Source: Pseudocercospora fijiensis CIRAD86 (lineage: Eukaryota; Ascomycota; Dothideomycetes; Mycosphaerellales; Mycosphaerellaceae). Taken from it: a stretch of DNA of 64,000 bases. The stretch covers positions 2,300,651-2,364,650 of the forward strand of contig NW_006921538.1 of assembly GCF_000340215.1 (NCBI RefSeq), read 5' to 3'. Under the pieces are notes generated by a model, which did not search any database, was not told where the DNA came from, and saw only the letters and a list, made by a program, of their open reading frames with translations. Made by a program: the position numbers and the translations under genes. Position 1 is the first letter of the stretch, and every line of letters starts with the position of its first letter. Positions 13,020-23,131 of this stretch are shown in pieces.

Positions 13020-13345
13020 ATAATTAGGTAGTTAAGTGTTTAATTCAGCGCGGCTAAGCAGCTTGTTAGACTTGCTAAGTTAGTAGCAACGGAGGTCGAG
13101 GTTAGAATATAGAAAGGCTACAAGGGCGCGGCCTTTAGAAGGGAAGCGTATATTAGAGGCTATACGTAATTAGTATATAACTAGCTCGAGTGAAGCTAGG
13201 GTCTTAGTGCCTTAGGCAGGGCTTAGCGCTTAGCGTTAGGCTAACTAGCCTGCCTTCCTCCTTCTCCTCCTAGTTCTCTATCGAATACTACTCGTACCTA
13301 CTACTACCCTATCTACCTGCTAATATAACCCTTCTTATATATAGA
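13020..13345 (+). repeat. Dispersed repeat, copy A (about 326 bp)
   Basis: It matches 31,780-32,105 nearly end to end, including GGCTACAAGGGCGCGGCC, CTAGGGTCTTAGTGCC and a pyrimidine-rich run CTTCCTCCTTCTCCTCC. Differences are mostly RIP-type transitions. It lies directly upstream of the truncated Gypsy-2 pol. It could be an LTR or leader of a related element, but I found no TSD. Confidence 0.8.
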
Positions 13346-13365
13346 TCCTAAACAGCTCGAGCGTA

Positions 13366-15029
13366 TACTAGAGCCTATTCGAGAAACCTATATTAATATG
13401 TTTAAATACTACCTAGTATCGATATTACCTATATTTAAAGAGACGGACTATAAGATCGATATCGTAGAGGGCAAGGAGGTCCCTTTTAGTCCCCTCTACA
13501 ACCTTAGTAAACGAGAGCTTGCTATATTGCGTAAGTACCTAGATAAAAACCTAGCTAATAGCCGGATGCAGTATAGTAATAGCCCTACTAGCGCCCCTAT
13601 TCTATTCGTACTAAAGAAGGATAGTAGCCTACGCCTATATATTAATTACCGTAGACTTAATACTATTACTATTAAAGACCGCTATCTACTTCCGCTTATT
13701 AATAAAACCCTCGACCGCCTTTCTAGTACCTACTACTATACTATATTAGATATTAAACACGCCTATTACCGCATCTATATTCGCAAGGGCGACGAATAGA
13801 AGACGGCCTTCCGTACTCGCTATAGCTATTTCGAGTACTTAGTTATGCTATTCGGCTTAGCTAATGCCTCTACTATATTCTAGTCCTATATTAATCGGGC
13901 CCTATTAGGCCTATTAGACTACCTCTATATAGTTTACCTAGATAATATCCTAGTTTATACCTATTTACCTAATATTGCGGAGTACTAGGCTATAGTCCGT
14001 AAGGTACTCGATCGCCTAAGGGCCTATAGGCTATATTACAAGCCTTCTAAATGCACCTTCGCTACTAAGGAGGTAGCCTTCCTTAGCTTCCTCGTATTAA
14101 CTGAGGGTATTAAGGCTAATCCTAATCGGATCAGAACTATCACTAAATAGCCTATTCCTACGTTAATTAAGGAGCTATAGTCGTTCCTCAGATTCGCTAA
14201 TTTCTATCGTCGCTTTATTAAGGGCTATTTACGGCATATAATGCCCCTAACTAAGCTTACTAAAACTAAGGCCAATCTATCTAGAGAGTTTAAATAGACT
14301 AACAGAGTATAAGCCGCTTTTAACGGTCTAAAGTAACGCTTTACTAAAGTTCCCTTATTGCACTATTTTGTACTAAGCAAGTAGATCCGAATTGAGACTA
14401 ACGCTTTATAGTTCGCTATATTAGCTATTATATTATAATAGGCTAATAACACCTACTAGCACCTAATTGCCTTCTTCTTACAAAAGATAATCGATATAGA
14501 ACGTCGTTACAAGACCTACGAGTAAGAGCTCTTAGCAATCGTAGAAGCCTTTAAGTATTAGAGGCACTACCTCGATAGGGCTTAATATACGATATAGGTC
14601 TATATAGACTATAACAACCTCCGTAGCATTACTAAGGTTACTAGGGTTATAGGTCGACAGGCTAGATAGGCCGTCTACCTCGCTAGGTTCGATTTTAATA
14701 TATTATACCGGCTAGGCGTAAGTAACTCTACCGATAGCCTATCGAGGCGACCTAATTACAATAGCGAGACCTAACACATTAATTCTTTGTTTCTAACCCT
14801 ATAGTATAAGATTGCTATAGACCTTGCTGTAAAGCAAGCGTAGGATAAGCGGACTTCCGGACCCCGCGGCGGCAACAAATACTATAGCGGAGTTATCGTT
14901 CTTCTAGTATACGTTAAAAAGGACGTAGATCGCTCGAGCTATAACGACTCGATTAAAGATATTGCTATCTATAGCGATAGCACTATAAAAGAGGTTGCAG
15001 TTAATCCGGCTACTAGTACTATTAGATAT
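13366..15029 (+). mobile_element. Gypsy-2, left part (RT to RNase H)
   Basis: This part is homologous to Gypsy-1 8,655-10,327. The open stretch 13,398-13,799 encodes the RT N-terminus with SPLYNLSKRELAILRKYLDK and ends at the same TGG-to-TAG stop as Gypsy-1. The catalytic box is again YLDN. Gag and the start of pol are missing, because the homology begins abruptly after repeat copy A. The element is interrupted at 15,029 by Gypsy-4 and resumes at 27,314. Confidence 0.85.
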
Positions 15030-15308
15030 TAAAGGACGGAAACCAAAACTACTACTACTACTAGCAGTAATAGTATAGGCCACCGAGGGTAACATAACCT
15101 ATAGCAATATAGGCAGCTATGTTTAGCATAATAGGATAACAAGACGGTCACTTAGGCTAATAACTAGAGCCCTGCAACATAGGCATTGTAGAAGTGTGAC
15201 ATAAATAATGTACTATACGAGGTTAGTGATCTGTCTACTCTATAGAAGGAGGCCTCTTATATAGGCTTAAAACTGGCCTATAGGTATAGGGCCGGTTACT
15301 AGCTAATA
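15030..15308 (-). repeat. Gypsy-4 3' LTR
   Basis: This 279-bp copy begins TAAAGGACGG and ends AGCTAATA on the plus strand. It matches 27,035-27,313 with scattered RIP-type differences. Confidence 0.9.
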
Positions 15309-15323
15309 TCCCTCCCTTTCTTC
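15309..15323 (-). other. Gypsy-4 polypurine tract
   Basis: On the minus strand, GAAGAAAGGGAGGGA abuts the 3' LTR, which is where plus-strand DNA synthesis is primed in LTR elements. It fixes the orientation of the element and places ORF3 inside it. Confidence 0.8.
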
Positions 15324-15414
15324 GTATCTAACTAGACACGCTTTACATTGCGCGCTTAAAACAAACATATATGTATCCTTAGCGTTCTTAGCTAAGGCTA
15401 TTTTTAGAACTCCG

Positions 15415-15439
15415 CAATAACACCCCCGGGGTAACATTA
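15415..15439 (-). repeat. 25-nt palindrome at the ORF3 stop
   Basis: On the minus strand it begins TAATGTTACCCCGGGGG. Its TAA (15,439-15,437) is in the ORF3 frame. Confidence 0.85.
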
Positions 15440-18244
15440 ATCCTAGATACTATAATTATGCAAAAACAACTTCCTAAGTAATACTATATAGACCTACTAT
15501 TGCTTTAACGCGCCGTAATCCTTACTAGCAATAACCTTATCTGCTAGTCGGCTCTCGAAATCTCCTCCGCATACGTTAAAGCTGTTAGTACCGAAGTACT
15601 GTCCCTCGTAGAAAGCTTAATTAACGAGGAGGTTAGCAGCCTTTTCCGTCGTAGCATTCTCCTAATTATATAGATATTCCTTAAGTCCCTCGTTATTAAG
15701 CTAGAGGATCTGTTCAACTTCGTTCTAAACAACGTAACTTAACTAAGGAATCCTACTAACTAGAGCGTCGGAGATACAGCCGAGGCCTTCGACTAAGATC
15801 GCTGTAGGGAAAGCGAATAGTACGAAGGAGTTAGAGGCCGGGAGGGCGGTTAGATTGCGGTACGCTTTAGCAACCTAGGAGACTGTTAAGTTCTCGTAAC
15901 CCTTAACCTTAGTGCTATTAATAACGCGAGAGTAGCCTAGGTTAATTAATATACGGTTGCTCTCGGTCTTTAGATTACTATATAGCAGGTATAGCATCTA
16001 AATAGAGACCTCGCACTCCTTTAGAGGGTTAAGGATCTACTCCGCCTTACGCCCCTTACTATTAGGCTAACTATCGAATATATAGTCGAGGTCGTCGTCG
16101 GTAAGGTACTTATTAGTAAGCTTGCCAATCTTGCTTAGTAGGACTAGGCTACGAGCCTTAAGCTTCTTAACCTAGTTCGCAAAGACCTCGGGCTAATATA
16201 TGCCTTCGATAATAGTAGAGCAGCTAGTCTTATCCTTAGACATAAGGCAGACCTTAATACGTAGGTAGCTAGCACCCTCGCTAGCTGCGAGCTTAACTAT
16301 ATCTTGTCTAAGACGAGCAGACTCCTTAGAAGGACAGTTTTTATAAGTACCGCTAACCTTAAAGAACTTAGTAGGCTTAGGGATAGAGATAAGCTCGTAT
16401 ACGTAATTAGGTCGAAGGGCGACAGCTAAGAGCTATAGGGTAGGGTACTAGCGGACGATTTAGTTGCTTATACTATAAGTTTAAAGGGCATTGCGGCCTT
16501 CTTACTTAGACTTAGGCATCGTACGTATATACTAAAGGTACATTTTAAACTCCTCCTATATTAGGTCGATAAGGAAAGGAAGATATGCTCTACGAGGCTC
16601 TTATAACTAACTAAAGACTTAAGGGAAGATAGCATTGCTAGTCTAGCGAAAGCGGTCGAAGGAGGTACCTTAGCTAAGGATGCCGGTAACGAACTTGCTC
16701 TAGCGATCCGTCGGCGTAAGGGCGCGAGTAATAGTACTAGTAGGGTTGAACGCGTAGAGTCCCAGAGATGTCGGGGCGGCAATAGGGCGTCTAGGAAACC
16801 AGTTAGCATAGGCCTAATTAGCCTTAAGGGCAGCGAAGGCATCTTAATTAGCGACATTACGTCTAATCTTTAATAGGCGGCTAATAAGGACACTCGTCTT
16901 AGCACTAGTATAGAGACTACAGACCTTAGCAGCCTTCTTAACATAGTTAGCATATATAGTAAACCGCTCTTTACCTAGCTTACTAAGGTCGTCGAGCTAT
17001 TAATAGATAGACAGGGCGGTAGGAGCTTTGCCTATATCGGCTTTAGGAACTATATCGATCTTAGTAATAAGGTGCGCAATAGAGTCGCCCTTACAAGAAC
17101 TATAGATATTCTTAGTTAATAGGATCGGCGAGAGGCCTCTATCTCTACGCTCGCTAAAGGAGCCTTCGGAGGAGACATCTTCTAGTAGTATATCTAGTAT
17201 ATTAACATCCGAGTTACTATAGTTAGAACTATAGTTAGTACTATAGTCGGTACTAGAAGGAGTGCTGTACTTCTTGCTAGCCTTACGGAGGGCCTAGCGA
17301 GTATATAATGCCTTCTTACGCGCTGCTTCGGCCTTAGCGCGCTCGTCTTAAACTTCTTAAGGGACCTTGCGGTTACGGGTCGAGCGACGATCTTTAGCCT
17401 ACATTTCTATAGCGAGCGTAAGACTAGCAGCCGTATCGGCCTCGGTTTCTAGGCGAAGAGCCTTACGTTTAAGGACATTAACGATAGGAGCCTCTTAACC
17501 TTTAACAATAAAGCCTATACTATTAATACGACAGCCCTTCTCTTTTAGTAGATCCTTAGTTGTCTATACGTTAAGATCGACCTAGACAATCGCATCGTAG
17601 TGCTTCTTCTAGTAGGCTATCGTAAAGTCGTTAAGCGCAAAGGACAAGTTAAGTAACTGCTTGCCTACCTTCTTATTAGCGGTAGACATACAATAGATTA
17701 TTATACGGGAAAGATACTCGGCGCCTTAACGACGGACCTTATACTTATTAACGAACGAAGAGACCTACTTAGTACGCTCTTATCTACCGTAGGCGAAGTT
17801 AATAAGGCTCTTAGGAAGACTGCTTAGTCCTCCCTAATATTCGAAGGCCTAGTCGAGAGTCTTAAAGCGCAAACGAATCTAGGTGCCGGCCGTCTCGAGG
17901 CTATAAACGATAGGAAAGGCTTGTTTGATGTCTATATCGTTAAGAACCTCGCGCTTAAAGATACGCTTACCGATAGACTAACGCAAGTTGTTTATACTAT
18001 ACGTAACTAAGATAGCAGCCTTCTTAATATTCCTATTAATAACGCGTAGCAGGGTACGAGCGTTCTAGATCTTCTCTTAAGGGTCTTTAAGGGCGGTAAC
18101 GATCTAGAAGCAGTGCTCGAGGCTAGTTACAGTAGCTAAGGCGCTATCGGAGGGGGCTTCGATCGGGACTAGTACGCCTAGGTTTAGAGCTAGTAGGTTG
18201 CTACTACTACTAGCGCCTAGCGGATTTAGGGCGCCGGAAGACAT
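15437..18244 (-). pseudogene. Gypsy-4 ORF3: unrecognised 935-codon protein downstream of pol
   Basis: From ATG at 18,244 (MSSGALNPLGASSSSNLLAL) one frame runs 2,808 nt to a TAA at 15,437. It is broken only by TAG/TAA at positions where CAG, CAA or TGG would be expected; I found no indel. The N-terminal 100 residues are Ser/Leu-rich. A basic, Arg/Lys/Ala-rich segment (DRRSTRNRKVP, AAARKKALYTR) follows near residues 290-330, then a Ser/Tyr/Asn-rich linker and a long mixed C-terminal half. I see no signal peptide, membrane helix, zinc knuckle, protease or polymerase motif, so it does not look like an envelope protein. I do not recognise the family. It could be an accessory or capsid-like protein, or a gene captured by the element. 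Confidence 0.7.
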
Positions 18245-18334
18245 CTTAGTCGACCGGAGTAGAAAGGAGTTAGTAACGAGCTTGCAAAAACGTTCGTAGC
18301 TTGTTAATAATAATTAAAGGGTTTAGATAGAAGA

Positions 18335-18348
18335 GGGGGGGGGGGGGG
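18335..18348 (+). repeat. G14 homopolymer
   Basis: Fourteen consecutive G lie between ORF2 and ORF3 of Gypsy-4, about 90 bp upstream of the ORF3 start when read on the minus strand (C14). The length may be uncertain in assemblies. Confidence 0.8.
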
Positions 18349-18672
18349 TAGGCGGTAGTAAGTTAGTTAGTGTTCGAGTAGAAGAAAGAGCTTAGAAGGC
18401 TCGCCTTAAATAGGGTACGAAGGTAGCGTAGTCCGTATGTTCCGGTAAAGCAAACGGATAACGATTATATATAGACCCTAAAAAAGTAAAGCTGTATACG
18501 AGACTCCTTTATTAGTAGGGCAGGCTAAAGTTTAATAATCGATCTAGCTAATTGCTAGTAGCGACTACGTGCCTTTGTTAACCTCTAGCTTTAGTAGATT
18601 CCCGCGCACTCGAAATGTAACTAGTTAGTTCGAGTACCTAGTAGTAATCTATAGTAGTAAGGCTAGCGGGAC

Positions 18673-18697
18673 TAATAGCACCCTCGGGGTAGTATTA
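18673..18697 (-). repeat. 25-nt palindrome upstream of ORF3
   Basis: On the minus strand it begins TAATACTACCCCGAGGG and ends GTGCTATTA. It is a RIP-altered version, and TAATG has become TAATA. Confidence 0.8.
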
Positions 18698-19100
18698 GCT
18701 TTTCTCTAGAGATGCTCGGCAACTAGGAGCAAATCGCCTAGGCCTAGCGCAGCTTGTATTAGCCTATAGCACTGTCGTTATAGATGCAGCATTACCTTTT
18801 ACAGTAGCAGGTATATAAACGTAGCCCGTACGTTCTTCTTTCTTCTAGACACTAAGCTTAGCGGCCTAAGGTCCCTATCCTTAGAGGCTATAGGCCTAGG
18901 TTACTACGTCTATCTAAGAGCTAGGAAGGGAGAGGGATCCTCCCTTTCTTAGTGTTCTACGTGACTAGTGCTAATTATAGCAGGAACATCCTCTAGTAGA
19001 GTACCTTATTATCGTTGCTACTTAAGGGTAGTTGCTAGAGTCTAGGAACCTAGAGGGAAGTAGTCCTAGAAGGGTAGAGGGTTAGGTTCGGCTATTTTCC

Positions 19101-19125
19101 TAATGCTACCCCCGGGGTATTATTA
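19101..19125 (+). repeat. 25-nt palindrome downstream of ORF2
   Basis: The plus strand reads TAATGCTACCCC, then C, then GGGGTATTATTA. It is the only copy within Gypsy-4 whose better arm faces the opposite way. Confidence 0.8.
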
Positions 19126-19388
19126 GGATTCAGGAAAACACGCCTCGTATAGTTCTATCTAAGGAAATAAGAGCAAAGTAATAAAGTTATAGCAATATTA
19201 ATCGAAAGCAAAGGCAAAGCAAAGGACAACAATAAGATAAACTAAAAGCAACAAACGAGAGTATAAACATTAGTAGGAACGGATAGTAGGTAAGGACTAA
19301 AGGTATAGGGCGGCACTATATTAATAGCGCGGAGAACGATTAACAAGAGCAAGGAAGCAACGTAGTAGAGGCAGGAAAGGATATGCGA

Positions 19389-22300
19389 TTATTTAGTCTC
19401 GGGGTCGTCTAGCTATAATTCTAGGCAGTCTTTATCGCTAGACTAGTTAGGTTCCTCGGAGTTAGAGTTAGATAGCTAGAAGTCTAGTTTACTATTAGAA
19501 TCGGAATTAACATCGGAAACGCTCTATATATAGTTAATCCGTATATAACCCTCCCTTTATTCTTAAGTTATTCCTAATAGCTTACTAAGACGAATCTAGG
19601 GATAGGTATAGTTCTTAGGCAGAACAGGATCTATAATAGCGGTAGGATCCTCCTCCCGATAGGCATCTAAGGACGGCAGAGGGTCTATAGAGGCACTAAC
19701 TTCCTCCTCGGTCGGCGGAGGGCGGGTAGGTTCGCGTAACTTAACGATCTTCTTTAGATTAGCCCGAGGGTAAGAGTGCTTTAAGGCAGTACTATCTAGC
19801 TCCTAAAGAAGGTATACGGAACCCGAGTAAAGGACCTCCTTTACTCTATAAGGACCCTTCTACTTAAAGGCTAGCTTGTAGGAGTAACTATACTCTAGTT
19901 CGGACCGGTATAGAAGGACTATATCGCTAACCTTTAGAGGTTCCCAATTAACAGCATTATAGTTATTAAAATACTGCTTAGCCTCTTCCCGAAGCCGACG
20001 TTGTCGAGCAAGACCCTCTTAAGAAGTCGTAGTTATATCCTTAAGAGCCTTAGCCCGTAGGGCAAGAAGGTCTGCTCTAGTACGAATAGACCCCTAATCG
20101 TAAACGCTATACGTACGACAGGACAATTTAATAGGAAGAACGGCGTCCCTCCTAATTATAAGTTCCGCTAGTATAAGTCTAGTCGTATCGACAATAGTAG
20201 TTCGATCCGCCTAGAGAAGGGCTAGGACGCGGGTAGAAATAGGAACTAATCTATCGCTACTATTAGTTATCTTAGATAGGGCATTAATTAAAGACCGATA
20301 GCCGCGCTTAATAATAGCATTCGACTAGAGATAGTATAGGGAGATGCGAACGTTCTTCGCCCCGTACGAAACAAGTAGCGCTTAAACCTCCTTAGCTATA
20401 TTGTTCGTAGCGTTATCTAAGATAACCTCGTAAGGTGTTCCCTAGCGGTAAAACAGATCCTTAAATAGGAAGGTAGCTATATTACGGGCATTAATAGCAC
20501 CGCAACCTTTATAGAAATAATAGGCCTCCGGCTATCGAGAAAGACCCTCTCGAATAATATATAGGCTATTATTGCGGCTAAGATAGACCCTATTGCTATA
20601 CTACCGCTCCCTAACTAACTAGGTAGCAGGGATACGTAGCTCTCCTAGACGCCGGTAGCTGTTCCTAAAGTTGCACTTAGGATGGCTCTTATAGTAGCGG
20701 GAGACATTAGCCTATACGCCGTCCTACTAGTAGCGTCGACGAAGGACATCGAAGGTGCCCTCCGCCGCCCGGTAGCCGAGCTTATCGTAAACGGAGCGAA
20801 GGATTTCTTGTCGGGCTGCTAGATCGTTAATAATACGCTAGAGCGGTGCATTAATTATAGCCTATCGCTAAAGGATACGATCTTTAACAAGGAACCTCCG
20901 GGAATAGCGAATAATACGACGGTATTAACTCCTTAATAGACTAGGAGCTCTCTTCGTATAGGTAAGGAAGTAGGCGATATTATAGGAGTCGTCGGAGTAG
21001 ACCCTATTAAGGATATTATCCCTGCCTAGTTTGCCCGCCTTAGCATCGTCCTAGTCCTCGCCGTTAGTAGTAGGGTCCTCGTTAGGCTAGTTACTAGGTT
21101 AGTCGTCGGTAGTAGACCTAGTAATTACCGGCATAGCGTTAATATAGAAGGCAGTAAAGAAGGTGCGGTTAATAACCGCATCGACATCCTCTTCTTCTAT
21201 TATCTCGGCGATGTCTTCTTCTATAGCAGGCCTTCTAGAAAGGCTATCCGGTCTAGTATGCTTCTTACTAGGAATATAGAAGACGTCGAAATCAAACAAA
21301 TGGATCTAGGCAACCTACCGAGCTATCGTAGAGTTAGGCAGGTCGGAGGCTATACGGTTAAGTTAATAGACTAGCGTCTAAGCGTCGACTTCTAGGCGAA
21401 AGAATACTCTAAAAAGCTAGGGTCGGAACTTCTTAAGAGCCTTATAGACACTAAGGCACTCTCGCTTGCTAGTATCGTATCGGGCCTCGATAGGTTTCTA
21501 TAGACTAGACTCGTACCGGATAGGGTAACGTAAGGAGGGCTCCTTACGATTATACTATATTAGTATCTCGCCGTAGCCTTCCCCGCTCGAGTCGATAGTA
21601 ACAATTAGTAGACCTGCGTCTTCCGAGTAGTTAATAGAGGTAAGCGTAGGCGCGCTAACAAGCGCCTTAGTAATCTTATCCTTAGCGGCTTAGTAAACGG
21701 AGGTCCATTTAAACTCTATATCCTTCTTAAGCAAGGCGTATAGAGGCTTGTATACTAACGCAAAGTTTTCGACCTAGATGCGGAAGTAGGAGACTACTCT
21801 AAGCTAGATCCGGATATCTTTCTAATAGGTAGGGTCGGGCTAGGACACAATCTTTAGGACCCGTACATTGTTAGGATAGCGGCCGTTCTTATTAGTTATA
21901 AACCCGACAATGTTTATTCGTTTATATAGGAGCTAGAGCTTCTCCCTATATACCGTTAGGTTAGCTCGCTCTAGGTCGCAGAGGATACTATCGAGGTTCT
22001 AAATGTATTCGAGAAAGAACCTACGGATGCTAGGCTCTACTTCTTTATTATCGTACCTAGTTTTAGGGCCCTTAATGCCGATGTCGTTAAGGAAAGGCAT
22101 CGCTATATAGGAGATATAGGCCGCGAGGACTTAGTTTATAATGCGAACGAACTAGGCTACGGAGTTAGTTGCCCCTTATAGAAGGGTAGTTTGTCTGTAT
22201 AGCCTAAGAGGTGTCTCGAAACTAGTAAGGTCGCGGCTATTAGGATAGAGAGGGATCTAGTCGTAGCCCGAGAAAACATTAACTAGTAAGGCTATAACAT

Positions 22301-23129
22301 AGTTAGCAAAAGCTTCCGAGAACCTATTAGTCTCCGGAGGGAGGTTAGCATCTCTAATCGTAACTACGTTAAACTTTTGTATAGCGTTAATTAGACGGTA
22401 CTTCTTTAGTTCCCTAGGAGCTGTCTTCTTCTAAACTAGGAAGTATAGGTTGCGATACGAGGCATAGGAAGGCTCTAAGGTACTAGCCTTTACACGCTGC
22501 CGTATTATGTCCTTAACTATACCTCTTAGGCTTAGGTTTAGCTTAAACCCTAGGTAAGCCTAAGGCTTATACTCGATCGTTCGGATCCTCTATAGAGGGG
22601 CAACCTCCGGGTTAATCCTGCCTAGATACGTAAAGTTATATACTAATACGGCTTCGCGGTTATACAGAAGCTCGTATAGCAAATCTAGTTCAAGATCCGA
22701 AAGCTCGATGCTAGGTTTGATATTCGCTAGTCTCTCCGGCGTTAGCCTCGATCCCCTAGGAATAGCGGAGAACTTTTTAGTAATATACCTCTAGTCGTAT
22801 AGACTATCCCTAGGTGTTAATATCGCTTTGCGGTTAAGGCACTTTTGTCGCTAGTTAGGATTTCCGCTAGGATTGGACCTATCGGTTATATATACGCTGC
22901 CCTTTACGGGCTTAATCTTATTAGCTACCCTCTTATATAGGGTATATATACTAACCGCTCGTAATACCCGAGCCCTCTCTCTTTAACGTTAGGCCCGGAG
23001 ATTGGCGTAATAGAACAGCGCGTAAACTTTATTAGAAGTCTCCTTAAGTCGGTAGGTATATAGCTAGTAATCCTGATTTATAATTCCGGCGAAAACGTTA
23101 GATTCCTAATAACACCCCCGGGGTAGCAT
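19389..23129 (-). pseudogene. Gypsy-4 ORF2: RT-RNase H-integrase
   Basis: The ORF starts at ATG 23,129 inside the palindrome (MLPRGCY) and keeps one frame for 1,247 codons to TAA at 19,391-19,389. RT blocks include a PFLNDIGIKGPKTRYD segment, which is the FLDD catalytic box with the first Asp turned to Asn. The open stretch 21,099-21,299 carries the RNase H end (FDFDVFYIPSKKHTRPDSLS). Integrase follows, with an H2C2-like segment and ILDNATNNIAKEV. The FLDD-IG-KGP form of RT marks a distinct fungal Gypsy group. Premature stops are all of RIP type. Confidence 0.8.
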
Positions 23130-23131
23130 TA
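23107..23131 (-). promoter_or_regulatory. 25-nt palindrome with overlapping stop-start (TAATG)
   Basis: On the minus strand the ORF1 frame ends at TAA (23,131-23,129) and the ORF2 frame begins at ATG (23,129-23,127). They share one base. The arms TAATGCTACCCC and GGGGTGTTATTA could fold into a strong hairpin. TAATG junctions are known to support coupled termination-reinitiation in SART1; that it works this way here is inference. Confidence 0.6.

Noticed and set aside
16561..16857. 98-codon open frame on the minus strand within Gypsy-4
   Set aside because: It is out of frame with ORF3, whose 936-codon frame accounts for this stretch; its Leu/Arg-rich content is a shadow.
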